DNA of 64,000 bases from Burkholderia plantarii (lineage in GTDB: Bacteria; Pseudomonadota; Gammaproteobacteria; Burkholderiales; Burkholderiaceae): the NCBI RefSeq assembly GCF_001411805.1, contig NZ_CP007212.1, positions 372,001 to 436,000 on the forward strand, read 5' to 3'. Of this stretch, positions 37,572-47,800 are shown one piece after another. The notes beneath the pieces were generated by a model that saw only the letters and a program-made list of their open reading frames with translations, was not told the origin of the DNA and searched no databases. The translations under genes were made by a program, and so were the position numbers. Position 1 is the stretch's first letter. The number at the start of each line of letters is the position of its first letter.

Positions 37572-38632
37572 TCGGGCAGTTCCTCGACGAGCCGTATCGC
37601 TTCGAGTTCTTCCAGGCGGTGCGCTTGCTCGAAACCTGGTTCGCGCGGCGCGACCCGGAGAAGCCCGATGCGCTGCGGCCCGGCGAGATCGTCGAGCGGC
37701 GCGTGGCGTTCCGCAACTCGATCTCGCTCGGTTTCCCGCCGAGCGAGATCGAGGAAGCGCAGTCGTTCGACGCGGCCGGCGAGCGCGTGGCCGAGGAGGC
37801 GCGCGCGGCCGCGATCGACGGCGAGGCAATCGACCGCGTGTCGATCATGCCGGCGTTCTTCGGGCTGCTGGGCGGCCAGGGCGCGCTGCCGCACCACTAC
37901 ACCGAGCAGGTGGTGGCGCGCGAGCACCTGAAGCGCGATCACGCGGCGCGCGCGTTCTTCGACGTGTTCTCGAACCGCGCCACCGCGCTGTTCTATTCGG
38001 CCTGGAAGAAGTACCGGCTGCCGCTGCACTACGAACTCGACCGCGACGAGCGCTACCTGCCGCTGCTGCTCGCGCTGGCCGGCGTGTCGCATCGCGGCGC
38101 GCGGCGCGCGATGCAGGAAGGCACGGGCGCCGTGATCGACGAGGCGATCGCCGGCCATGCGCTCGCCGCGCGGCACCGGCCGGTATCGGCCGCCTACCTG
38201 CAGCGCACGCTGTCCGACTACTTCAAGGTGGCGATCCGCGTCGAGCAGTTCGTCGGCAAGTGGTACGACGTGCCGCCCGACCAGCTGAGCGTGCTCGGCG
38301 AGATCAACGCCACGCTCGGCGCCACCGCGCTGGTGGGCGAGCGCGTCTGGCAGCGCGACATGCGCGCGAGGCTGGTGGTCGGCCCGCTGTCGAAGCGCGA
38401 TTACGAGGCGTTCCTGCCCGGCGGCGACCGCGCGGTCGCGCTGGAGCGGATGCTGACGCTGCTGGCCGGCGTCACGCTCGAATACGAGGTCCGGCTGGTG
38501 CTCAAGCGCGCCGAGGTCGGCCCGACCATCCTCAACACCGGCGGCCGGCTCGGCTGGGACGCGTTCCTCTGCACGCAGGAGGCGCGGCACGATCGCGCCG
38601 ACGCGCGCTACGAGCTGCACGTGATCCACTGA
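37535..38632 (+). CDS. tssG: T6SS baseplate protein TssG
   Basis: 365 residues from ATG 37535, inside the end of tssF. The N-terminus FLDEPYRFEFFQAVRLLETW, the middle SIMPAFFGLLGGQGALPHHY and the C-terminal LGWDAFLCT are typical of TssG/VasB. Forms the core of the baseplate wedge with TssF and binds TssK. Confidence 0.95.
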   Translation: MPTAKRRIDPGVVGQFLDEPYRFEFFQAVRLLETWFARRDPEKPDALRPGEIVERRVAFRNSISLGFPPSEIEEAQSFDAAGERVAEEARAAAIDGEAIDRVSIMPAFFGLLGGQGALPHHYTEQVVAREHLKRDHAARAFFDVFSNRATALFYSAWKKYRLPLHYELDRDERYLPLLLALAGVSHRGARRAMQEGTGAVIDEAIAGHALAARHRPVSAAYLQRTLSDYFKVAIRVEQFVGKWYDVPPDQLSVLGEINATLGATALVGERVWQRDMRARLVVGPLSKRDYEAFLPGGDRAVALERMLTLLAGVTLEYEVRLVLKRAEVGPTILNTGGRLGWDAFLCTQEARHDRADARYELHVIH

Positions 38633-38699
38633 GCGCCGCGCCCGAGCCGGCCAAGCCCCCGAATCCAACGACCGAGCGAACCCGAGAGCGACCGACGTC

Positions 38700-41369
38700 A
38701 TGAGCACGCCCCTCAAAACCCTGATTGCGAAACTGAACCCGACCTGCCGCAAGGCGGCCGAACGCGCGGCCAGCCAATGCCTCGCGCGCGGCCACTACGA
38801 GGTCGATCTGGAGCATCTGTTCGTCGCGCTGCTCGACGAGACCTCGGGCGACATGCCGGTGGTGCTGCGCGCGAGCGGCGTCGATCCGCACGCGCTGCGC
38901 CGCGACCTCGAGCGCGAGCTCGACACGCTCAGGAGCGGCAACACGCGCACGCCGGTGTTCTCGGTGCATCTGAGCGAGCTGTTCCAGCAGGCCTGGCTGA
39001 TCGCCTCGCTCGACGCGCAGATCGGCCGGATCCGCTCCGGCCACCTGCTGCTCGCGCTGCTGAGCGCGCCCGATCTCGCGCAGTTCGCGCAGCGCATGTC
39101 GCCGCAGTTCGCGCAGGTGCGCGTGACCGACCTCAAGCACAAGTTCGACGAGATCACGGCCGGCTCGAACGAGGCCGAGCCGCGCGGCGCCGAGGCCGCG
39201 CACGACGACGGGCCAGAGGCCGATGCCGCGGGCGCCGCCGCGGGCGGCCCGTCGAAGACGCCCGCGCTCGACACCTACACCACCAACCTCACGCAGCGCG
39301 CGCGCGACGGCAAGATCGACCCGGTGATCGGCCGCGACGCCGAGATCCGCCAGGCGATCGACATCCTGATGCGGCGCCGCCAGAACAACCCGATCATGAC
39401 CGGCGAGGCCGGCGTCGGGAAGACCGCCGTGGTGGAAGGGCTGGCGCTGCGGATCGCCGCCGGCGACGTGCCGCCGCCGCTCGCGGGCGTGGCGCTGCAC
39501 GTGCTCGACATGGGGCTGCTGCAGGCCGGCGCGAGCGTGAAGGGCGAGTTCGAGAACCGCCTGAAGAGCGTGATCGACGAGGTCAAGAAGAGCGCGCATC
39601 CGATCATCCTGTTCATCGACGAGGCCCACACCATCATCGGCGCGGGCGGCCAGGCCGGCCAGAACGACGCGGCCAACCTGCTCAAGCCGGCGCTCGCGCG
39701 CGGCGAGCTGCGCACCATCGCGGCCACCACCTGGAGCGAGTACAAGAAATACTTCGAGAAGGACGCGGCGCTGGCGCGGCGCTTCCAGGTGGTCAAGATC
39801 GAGGAGCCCAGCGAGCCGCTCGCCGCCGCGATGCTGCGCGGCATGGCCGGGCTGATGGAGCGCCACTTCAACGTGCGGATCCTCGACGACGCGATCACCG
39901 AGGCGGTGCGCCTGTCGCATCGCTACATCAGCGGCCGGCAGCTGCCGGACAAGGCGATCAGCGTGCTCGACACCGCCTGCGCGAAGGTCGCGCTGGCGCA
40001 GAGCGCGACGCCGGCGGCGATCGACGACCTGAAGAAGCGCCTCGAGCGCACGGCTGCCGAGATCGCCGCGCTCGAGCGCGAGGTGGCGGGCGGTGCCGCG
40101 CACGACGAGCGGCTCGCCGCGCTGGGCGAGGCGCGCGAGGCCGATCTGGCCGCGCTGGCGGCGGCCGAGGCACGCCATGCCGAGGAGCAGGCGATCGTCG
40201 CCGAGATCGTCGCGCTGCGCGCACGGATCGACGCCGCGCGCGAGGCCTCGGCCGACGGCGAGCGGATCGACGCCGACGCGGTGCGCGCGCAGCTGGCCGA
40301 ACGCGTGGCCGCGCTGAAGGCGGTGCAGGGCGTCGAGCCGATGGTGCCGCTGCAGGTGGACGCGCACGTGGTGGCCGAGATCGTCGCCGCGTGGACCGGG
40401 ATTCCGCTCGGCCGCATGGTCAAGGACGAGATCGAGACCGTGATGAACCTGAAGACGCTGCTCGGCGCGCGCGTGATCGGCCAGGACCACGCGCTCGACG
40501 CCGTGGCGCAGCGCGTGCGCACCGCCACCGCCGGGCTGGAGGATCCGGACAAGCCGCGCGGCGTGTTCCTGTTCGTCGGGCCGTCGGGCGTCGGCAAGAC
40601 CGAGACCGCGCTGGCGCTGGCCGACGTGCTGTACGGCGGCGAGCGCAAGATGGTCACCATCAACATGAGCGAGTACCAGGAGGCGCACAGCGTGTCGGGC
40701 CTGAAGGGCTCGCCGCCCGGCTACGTCGGCTACGGCGAGGGCGGCGTGCTGACCGAGGCGGTGCGGCGCAATCCGTATTCGGTGGTGCTGCTCGACGAGG
40801 TCGAGAAGGCGCACCCGGACGTGCTCGAAATGTTCTTCCAGGTGTTCGACAAGGGCGCGATGGACGACGCCGAAGGCCGCGAGATCGACTTTCGCAACAC
40901 GCTGATCATCCTGACCTCGAACGTCGGCTCGACCGCGGTGATGCAGGCCTGCCTCAACAAGCCGGCCGAGGAACTGCCCGAGCCTGACGCGCTCGCCGAG
41001 ACGCTGCGCCCGGCGCTTTACAAGGCGTTCAAGCCGGCCTTCCTCGGCCGCATGAAGGTGGTGCCGTACTATCCGATTCCGGACGACGTGCTGGCCGAGA
41101 TCATCGAGCTGAAGCTCGAACGGATCGCGCGGCGCATCGAGGCGAACCACAAGGCCGTCTTCGAATGGGACGAGTCGCTGGTGGACGCCGTGCTGGCGCG
41201 CTGCACCGAGGTGGATTCGGGCGCGCGCAATGTCGATCACATCCTGAACGGCACGCTGCTGCCCGAGGTCGCCGGCCACGTGCTCGAACGGCTCGCCGAG
41301 GGCAGCGCGATCGAGCGTATCGCCGTGCGCGCGAGCGAGGCGGGCGAGTTCGAGTACACCGTCAAGTAA
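38700..41369 (+). CDS. clpV: T6SS sheath-recycling AAA+ ATPase ClpV (TssH)
   Basis: 889 residues. An N-terminal Clp repeat domain (residues 1-150) precedes two AAA+ modules: Walker A1 GEAGVGKTAVVEG near 235 with Walker B ILFIDEAHTIIGAG, and Walker A2 GPSGVGKTETALAL near 627 with Walker B VVLLDEVEKAHPDV. The inter-module coiled coil is around residues 440-540. The N-terminal ITAGSNEAEPRG spacer is characteristic of ClpV rather than ClpB. It disassembles contracted TssBC sheaths. Confidence 0.95.
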   Translation: MSTPLKTLIAKLNPTCRKAAERAASQCLARGHYEVDLEHLFVALLDETSGDMPVVLRASGVDPHALRRDLERELDTLRSGNTRTPVFSVHLSELFQQAWLIASLDAQIGRIRSGHLLLALLSAPDLAQFAQRMSPQFAQVRVTDLKHKFDEITAGSNEAEPRGAEAAHDDGPEADAAGAAAGGPSKTPALDTYTTNLTQRARDGKIDPVIGRDAEIRQAIDILMRRRQNNPIMTGEAGVGKTAVVEGLALRIAAGDVPPPLAGVALHVLDMGLLQAGASVKGEFENRLKSVIDEVKKSAHPIILFIDEAHTIIGAGGQAGQNDAANLLKPALARGELRTIAATTWSEYKKYFEKDAALARRFQVVKIEEPSEPLAAAMLRGMAGLMERHFNVRILDDAITEAVRLSHRYISGRQLPDKAISVLDTACAKVALAQSATPAAIDDLKKRLERTAAEIAALEREVAGGAAHDERLAALGEAREADLAALAAAEARHAEEQAIVAEIVALRARIDAAREASADGERIDADAVRAQLAERVAALKAVQGVEPMVPLQVDAHVVAEIVAAWTGIPLGRMVKDEIETVMNLKTLLGARVIGQDHALDAVAQRVRTATAGLEDPDKPRGVFLFVGPSGVGKTETALALADVLYGGERKMVTINMSEYQEAHSVSGLKGSPPGYVGYGEGGVLTEAVRRNPYSVVLLDEVEKAHPDVLEMFFQVFDKGAMDDAEGREIDFRNTLIILTSNVGSTAVMQACLNKPAEELPEPDALAETLRPALYKAFKPAFLGRMKVVPYYPIPDDVLAEIIELKLERIARRIEANHKAVFEWDESLVDAVLARCTEVDSGARNVDHILNGTLLPEVAGHVLERLAEGSAIERIAVRASEAGEFEYTVK

Positions 41370-41461
41370 GGCCGTAACCCGCGCGGCGCGCGCGGCGGGC
41401 GGGCCCATCGAGCCCGCGCCGCGCGCGCCGCCTCACCGATCATCCAGCTGTCACGACGACC

Positions 41462-42604
41462 ATGCCGATTCACGTCAATGCGCTGCTCGCGCCCCTGAAC
41501 GAAGCGTCGCCCTGCGGCGACGACCTGCTGTTCTCGTCCGAATTCGACGCGATCCAGCACGCGCGCAAGTTCGACGATCCCTCGCTCGACCAGGGCGAGT
41601 GGATCACCGAGATCAAGGAGGCCGACTGGGGCTTCGTGGTCGATCAGTCGGTCGCGCTGCTCGGCACGCGCACCAAGGACCTGAGGCTCGCGGTCTGGCT
41701 CACCGAGGCGCTCGGCATCCAGGAGGGCGTGGCCGGGCTCACCCAGGGCTACGAGCTGCTGGCCGGGCTCTGCCGCACCTGGTGGGACACCGTTCATCCG
41801 CTGCCGGAAGGCGACGACATCGAATACCGGCTCGGCAACGTCGGCTGGCTGTCGGGCCGCACCGCCGAGCTGCTGCGCATGGTGCCGCTCACCGACGGCT
41901 CGGGCAGCGCCTACAGCGCGCTCGACTGGGACGTGGCGCAGCACGTCGCGCAGGCGGTGCGGCGCGACCCCGACAACGCCGGCGAGATCGCGCGCAACAA
42001 GCCCGCCGTCGAACAGATCGAGGCCTCGAAGCGGATGACCTCGGTGGGTTTCTACGCCGGGTTGCTGGCGAGCCTGAGTGCGTTCCGCGCGGCGCTCGAC
42101 GCGCTCGACGACGAACTCGAACGGCGCGCCGGCAACGCCGCGCCGAGCTTCCGGCAGGCGCGCGACGCCTACGATTCGGTGCGCCTGCTGGCCGAGCGCT
42201 TCGCCCGGGAGCAGGGCTATTCGCCCGACGCGCAGCCCGTCGCGCCGCCGCCGCCCGTCGCGCAGGGCGGCCCGATCGAACGCAGCGAACCGAGTTTCAA
42301 GACCCCGCTCACGCCCGAACCGCTCACGCCGATGCCCACCGCCCAGCCCGTCGCCGTCCACGTCCCCGCGCCGATCGTGATCGCCGGGATCCAGAACCGC
42401 GCGCAGGCGGTCGAGCAGCTGCGCGCCGTGGCCAGGTACTTCCGCGCCACCGAGCCGCACAGCCCGGTCGCCTATCTGGCCGACAAGGCGGCCGAATGGG
42501 CCGACATGCCGCTGCATCTGTGGCTCGAATCGGTGGTGAAGGACGACGGCTCGCTCGCGCATCTGCGCGAGCTGCTCGGGGTGAAGCGCGACGAGAACGG
42601 TTGA
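41462..42604 (+). CDS. tssA: T6SS assembly cap protein TssA
   Basis: 380 residues. The ImpA N-terminal domain is clear: INALLAPLNEASPCGDDLLF-like opening (residues 4-20), TKDLRLAVWLTEALGIQEG and TWWDTVHPLPEGDDIEYRLG. The C-terminal part has a Pro-rich linker and a domain with NRAQAVEQLRAVARYFRATE and PVAYLADKAAEWADMPLHLW. TssA primes and caps sheath polymerisation. Last gene of the plus operon, converging on the OmpA-family gene. Confidence 0.93.
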   Translation: MPIHVNALLAPLNEASPCGDDLLFSSEFDAIQHARKFDDPSLDQGEWITEIKEADWGFVVDQSVALLGTRTKDLRLAVWLTEALGIQEGVAGLTQGYELLAGLCRTWWDTVHPLPEGDDIEYRLGNVGWLSGRTAELLRMVPLTDGSGSAYSALDWDVAQHVAQAVRRDPDNAGEIARNKPAVEQIEASKRMTSVGFYAGLLASLSAFRAALDALDDELERRAGNAAPSFRQARDAYDSVRLLAERFAREQGYSPDAQPVAPPPPVAQGGPIERSEPSFKTPLTPEPLTPMPTAQPVAVHVPAPIVIAGIQNRAQAVEQLRAVARYFRATEPHSPVAYLADKAAEWADMPLHLWLESVVKDDGSLAHLRELLGVKRDENG

Positions 42605-42650
42605 GGGGGCGGGCGTCCACGCCCGGCTGCCCTTCAGCATCGCCGCAAAT

Positions 42651-42691
42651 GACAACGGCGCCGCGGGTGTCCACCCGGCGGCGCCGTTGTC
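42651..42691. terminator. Bidirectional hairpin between tssA and the OmpA-family gene
   Basis: A perfect 14-bp stem, GACAACGGCGCCGC (42651-42664) with its complement (42678-42691), extended by GGGT/ACCC inside. It sits between convergent genes and could end both transcripts. No long T-run is present on either side. Confidence 0.65.
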
Positions 42692-42720
42692 GCTGACTGC
42701 CTGATTTGCCGCCCGCGCGC

Positions 42721-43806
42721 CTACTGCCCCGCGCGGAACTCGATGCGCCGGTTGCGCGCGCGCCCGTCGGCGGTGTCGTTCGAGGCGATCGGCTGGTCCG
42801 GCCCGACGCCGGTGGTCGACAGCTGCTGCGACGGGATTCCCTTCGCCACCAGGTAGCCCTTCACGGCGTCGGCGCGCGCCTGGCTCAGCGCGATGTTCGA
42901 GGCGCGGTTGCCGGAGTTGTCGGTGTGGCCGATGATCGCCACCGAGCGGTTCGCCATCCGGCCCATCGCGTCGGCCATCTGGTCGAGGATCGCGCGGCCC
43001 TGCGGCGTCAGCGTGGCGCTGCCGGTCTCGAACTCGATCGTGCGGTTGGCGAGCGTCTGGTCGAGCAGGCCCTGCTCGGAGGCGCTCACGCGCAGCGCGT
43101 TGCGGATCGTGTAGGTCGGGTTCAGCTGGTTCGCCATGTCGCTCGCCACCTGCTGGCGCTGCGCCTCGTTGCGGACCTCGCCCTTCACGTCGATCGAGGT
43201 GCCGTCGATGCGCAGCTGCCCCTTGCTGATCTGCTTCAACTGCGGGCCGATCAGCTTCTGCACGTTGCTGCTCCAGTTCGGCGGAGTGGCCACGTCGCCC
43301 ACCTCGATCTGGTCGACCACGTTGCCGGCGCCGTAGGTGTCGCGCAGCTTCTGCAGCACGGCGGCCTTGGTCGCCTCGTCGGGCACCTTGCCGCCCACCA
43401 CGACCTGCCCCGGCGTGGCGCTGGCCTGCGGCGGCGCCGAGACGGTCGCGCCGGTGCCGGCGCCCGTCACCGGGCCGGCGCCCGCGCCGCCCGCGACGTT
43501 GGTGCCGGTCAGCACGGTGCCGTTCTGGCTGGTGCCGCCCTCGGCCGGCGGCGGGGCGCTGAGGCCGCCCGACGGTGCCTGCGCGGGCGCGCCCGACGGC
43601 GGGATCACGGTGCTGCGCACGGCCACCCCGCTCGGGTCCACGCGCGTCACGGTGGCGGGGCCGGCGTTGTCGGCGAACGCGCCGGCGGGCACGGCAAGCA
43701 GGGCCAGGCCGCCCGCGCGGAACACGGCGCCGGCGGCAAGCGCGCAGAGGGTGGCAAGCGTGGTGGCCACGTGGCGCGGGCGCGGCGGGAACGCGGAGGT
43801 CGTCAT
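42721..43806 (-). CDS. OmpA-family protein with BON-like repeats, T6SS-linked
   Basis: 361 residues from the ATG at 43806; the frame is open beyond it only inside tagF. A signal-anchor hydrophobic stretch (VATTLATLCALAAGAVF) is followed by a Gly/Thr/Pro-rich region, two BON-like segments (GQVVVGGKVPDEATKAAVLQ and RIDGTSIDVKGEVRNEAQRQ) and a C-terminal OmpA peptidoglycan-binding domain (IEFETGSATLTPQGRAILDQ, IIGHTDNSGNRASNIALSQA). It probably ties the T6SS complex to peptidoglycan, a function TssL cannot serve here because it lacks this domain. The role is inferred from context. Confidence 0.82.
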   Translation of the reverse strand: MTTSAFPPRPRHVATTLATLCALAAGAVFRAGGLALLAVPAGAFADNAGPATVTRVDPSGVAVRSTVIPPSGAPAQAPSGGLSAPPPAEGGTSQNGTVLTGTNVAGGAGAGPVTGAGTGATVSAPPQASATPGQVVVGGKVPDEATKAAVLQKLRDTYGAGNVVDQIEVGDVATPPNWSSNVQKLIGPQLKQISKGQLRIDGTSIDVKGEVRNEAQRQQVASDMANQLNPTYTIRNALRVSASEQGLLDQTLANRTIEFETGSATLTPQGRAILDQMADAMGRMANRSVAIIGHTDNSGNRASNIALSQARADAVKGYLVAKGIPSQQLSTTGVGPDQPIASNDTADGRARNRRIEFRAGQ

Positions 43807-43810
43807 GGCG

Positions 43811-44803
43811 TCAGGCCCCTCCGACGAAGGCTTCGCGGAACGTGTCGATCGCCACGCGCAGCGACAGTTGCGGTTGTTCGAGGTAGCTGATGAGCTTGCT
43901 GGTCGCGGGATCGTGTTGCGCATGGGCATCGACCCATTCCGGGTCGTCGATGTCGATGTTGTGTTGCGAATAGGTCTGCGGGTCGACCACGCTGTGCAGC
44001 GTGCGCGCCGAGGCGCCGTTGAAGCCGATGATCAGGCGCTCGCGCTCGGCGATGGTGCCGATGAAGATCGCCAGCTCGAAATCGGCCTGCGAGACGAACG
44101 GCGCGATCAGCTCCATCCAGAACGCGGCCACCAGGCTGCGATAGAACGGATCGACCGGCAGCGGCAGCGTGAGCCCGCGCTCGATGTGCGACGAGCCGCT
44201 CTGCATCACCGGGCGCAGCAGCGAGCCGAGCGCCAGCATCGCGCCGCGCAGCTTCACCGGATGGCCGCTCGCGAGCAGCATCTGCTCGAGCCCGAACAGC
44301 GACTGGTGCTCGACGAAATCGTTGAAGGTGCCGTCGTGCGCGCTGCCGGGGCCGCCGGTGTCGATCGGCACCTGCGCGTCGCCGAGCGCCTGCAGCGCGC
44401 CGGGCGGCTCGTCGCGGCCGAGCAGCGGGCGCATCAGCGCGGCGGCGCGCTGCCAGAGCCGCGCGAACGCGAGCGGGCTGCGCGCGACGAAGGTGAGCGG
44501 CCGGTCGACCTCGAGCGCGGTGGCGGCGAGAAACGGGAAGCGCCGGTTCGAGGCGTCGTGGCTCGCCACCATGTGGCCGGCGATCGCGAGCTTGCTGCGC
44601 GTGCCGATGAACGCGAAATGCATCGGCCGTGCGCTCTCGTAGACGATCTTCCAGCGCGGGTCGTCGGCCAGCAGTTCCATGGCCTGCGCGATCCAGCTGT
44701 CCAGCGTCTGCAGCAGCTGCGGGTTGTGCGCGCTCTTCACGAAGTCGCCGCGCGACGGGATCTTGCCGAAGTAGGCGATCTGCGCCTGGACCGTTTGCGT
44801 CAT
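43811..44803 (-). CDS. tagF: T6SS-associated protein TagF
   Basis: 330 residues. The opening IAYFGKIPSRGDFVKSAHNP is the signature of the TagF/ImpM family (DUF2094), with further conserved LDSWIAQAM and VPIDTGGPGSAHDG-like segments. In Pseudomonas aeruginosa TagF is a post-translational repressor of H1-T6SS. Starts by 4-base overlap with tssM and ends 4 bases before the OmpA-family start, so the three are one operon. Confidence 0.92.
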   Translation of the reverse strand: MTQTVQAQIAYFGKIPSRGDFVKSAHNPQLLQTLDSWIAQAMELLADDPRWKIVYESARPMHFAFIGTRSKLAIAGHMVASHDASNRRFPFLAATALEVDRPLTFVARSPLAFARLWQRAAALMRPLLGRDEPPGALQALGDAQVPIDTGGPGSAHDGTFNDFVEHQSLFGLEQMLLASGHPVKLRGAMLALGSLLRPVMQSGSSHIERGLTLPLPVDPFYRSLVAAFWMELIAPFVSQADFELAIFIGTIAERERLIIGFNGASARTLHSVVDPQTYSQHNIDIDDPEWVDAHAQHDPATSKLISYLEQPQLSLRVAIDTFREAFVGGA

Positions 44804-47800
44804 TGCGCCCCCTGTGCGTTCGATGCATTGGCGGCCGTGCCCGCGGCGGCCGCGGCCGGTGTCACGCCGGACGTGCCGGCCGGTGCCTGTGCCGTCGCGT
44901 TGACGGCGCCGCTCGCGCTGGTGTTCGCCACCGACGAGGGCAGGTGCATGCCGCGCAGGCTCTGCTGCTGCGGGGCATCGCCGCCGCCGCTGCCGCCGCC
45001 CGAGGGCTGCGAGGTGCTGATGATGCGCATCGTCACCGACACGTTCACGCTGCCCTGCGTCCAGGTCAGGTCGAAGGTGCCGTCCGGGCGGCGCGTGCGC
45101 TGCGCCGAGTTGATCAGCTTCTCCAGCCCGTAGCGGCCCGGCTCGTTGACGAGCTGCAGCGTGCGGCCGTCGAAGGTGGTCGCGGTGAGCGTGGCGCCCG
45201 GCGAGCCTGACGGGTTCGGCCAGACGAAGTTGGTCCACTGCGGCGGCGTGTTGCGGTAGCGCAGCTGCTGGCCGTCGATCGCGATGGTGTACTCGGTCGT
45301 GCCGCTGCTCGGCTGCGGCAGGATCTGGAACACCGTCTGCGGTTCGGACGAGGCGCTGCTGGCGGCGGCGCCGCCCGCCAGCGGCGCGACCCAGCTCGCG
45401 AAGCCGCCGGTGAAGTCCGGCGTCAGCGCGAGGCCCATGTCGCCCCAGGTGCGAGCGGTCAGCGTGTCGCCGCGGCGCACCGCGAGCGGGCCGAGCGTGG
45501 TGCCGACGAACTTCGCGATCGAGCCGTCCGGGCCGAACACCTGGGCGATCTCGGAAGCGGCGGCCTCGACCTTGGCACCCGGCGAGAACGGATACTTGCT
45601 CGCCAGCGACGCCTGGAACGGCTGGTAGACCTGCGCGTTCCAGACCTTGTTGACTTCCACCGAGGCCGGCTGGATCACCACCGCGAACGCCTGCATCAGC
45701 GGGCGCACCAGCAGCGGGCGCAGCGAGCGGCGCTGCGAGTCGGTCAGGCCGGTCAGCATCTGCTCGTCCACGTACTTCAGCGAATCGGCCAGCTCGGAGC
45801 CGCTGCCGTCGAGCGTCTGCTGCATCAGCTGGCGCGCGCCGGGGCCGGGGTCGCCCTGGTTCTTGATCACGTTGAAGCGCGTGCGCACCTTCGAGAGCGA
45901 ATCCATGTAGCCCTTCAGCATCGACTGGCCGCCGTCGTGGGTCTGCACGATCCGGCCGAGCCCGATGAACTCCTGGCCGATCGGCCCCATCGGCACGTCC
46001 ACCGGATTGCCGTTGATGTCGATGTTGGCCGCGAGCTGGCCGCCGCGCTGGCGCGAGAACCACTGCTTGACCCAGCCCACCACGCCGGTCTGCGCCTTCC
46101 TCAGCGTCACGCTGGCGAGCGAGGGGTTGTCCCACGAGGTCTGCTCGTAGGCGGTCTCGAGGATCTTGCGGATCGGCGAATCCTGCGGGTCGCCGAGCCG
46201 GTTCATCGCATCGACGGCCTGCCCGAAGCTGCCGAAGTTCTGCACCGCGATGCCCTGCATGAACTTCTGCCAGTGCTGCGCGTACTCGGTCTTGTACATG
46301 CCCACCAGCACCTTCTGGATCTGCTCGGGGCTGCCTTCCAGCGTCAGGTCGTCCTGCGAGGCGGTGTTGAGCACCCAGTCCTTGGCCTGCAGCTCCTTGG
46401 TGGCCGCGTCGCGGATCGCCGGCTGCACGTAGTCGAACCACGCGTCGCGCGTGAAGGTGCCGGGGATCGCGTAGCTGCCGGCCACCAGCGAGGCGTTGTC
46501 GTCGCCGACGATGCGCGCGACGGTCATCGGCGCGTAGCGCGTCGAGGCGCGCGCCTTGATCTCCTCGTAGACGCGCTGGCGGGCCGGCATGCCGCGCACC
46601 ACGTGGCGCAGGTTCTCGCGGGTCTGGTCGACCAGCGCGAGGTTCGCGTCGATCATCGGCCAGTCGTTGTCCTGCACGCGCGAGAGGTAGAACGTGATCA
46701 TCCGCTCGGCGCTGCGGATCATCTCGTCACGAGGCATGTTGCCGCGATTGGTTTCCAGCCAGCCGCGCCAGAAACGCGCGATCTGGTCGGTCAGGTGCGC
46801 CTGCTCGACGTGCCGCTTGTCGGACAGCATCAGGTAGGTCTTCAGTGCGTTGTAGGCGTCCTCGACGTTGGTCGGCGAGGCGTCGTTATAGAGCCCGCCC
46901 TGCGCGCGGCTGGCCAGCGCGGTCTTGTCCGAGACCGGCACCGCGCCCGATTCGGGCGTGCGCGTCATCGGCGCGAGCTGGTCCGGATGCGCGTTCACGT
47001 CCTTCAGGAACGAGGCGAGGTTGTCGGCCACCGGCGCGAGCATGATCTGGCGCACGCCGTTGTAATACTCGGTCAGCAGGTGTTCCTCGAGCCGGTCGCC
47101 CTGGTAGAGCCCGAGCGAGACCGCGATCGGCTTGTCGTGGCGGAACTGCTCGAGCTGCTCGATGCGGTCCTCGAGGATGTCCATCGCCTGCAGGCGCGAC
47201 TGCAGGTCGTTGCGGTTCTGTTCGAGCCTGGCGATGTTGTCGAGGTCGGCCTGCACGTTGGCCACCAACTGCTGGTTGCCGATCGTCGACCAGGTCCAGC
47301 CGCCCAGCGCGAGCGCGAGCGCCGCGACGAACGCGAAGAACGTCACGTAGCGCATCCGGGTCTTGGCGGGGCTCGCGAACTGGCGCACCGTCTTGCGGTC
47401 CTCGAAGATCACCTTCGAGAACAGGTCGCGCAGGAAGAAGCCGTTCTTCGAGAACGCGCTGTGCGGCTTGGGCAGCGCGGCGCCGTCGAGCGCGAAGCGG
47501 GTGGCGATGCGCTGCGCGGCCGCGCTGTTGGTCTCGCCTTCCTGCAGCGCGCTGGTGAAGTAGAAGCCGCGGAAGATCGGCTTGTACTGGAACGGGTTGT
47601 TCTCGAACAGCGTGGCCAGGAACGCTCGCAGGGTCGGCTTGATCGAGGCGAATTCGAGCGGGAAGCTCAGCTGGCCCGGCGAGAGGATGTTGCCGCGGCT
47701 GATCGACAGCTGCGCGACGCTGATCTCCTTGAGGCCCTCGTAGAGCTCCTCGAAGCGCTCGTCGAACAGGGCCACCACGTCGCGCTTCTCGTCGGGCTCG

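Noticed and set aside
38532..41408. Minus-strand open frame of over 950 codons opposite clpV.
   Set aside because: Same cause: shadow of a strong plus-strand gene, with no domain features.
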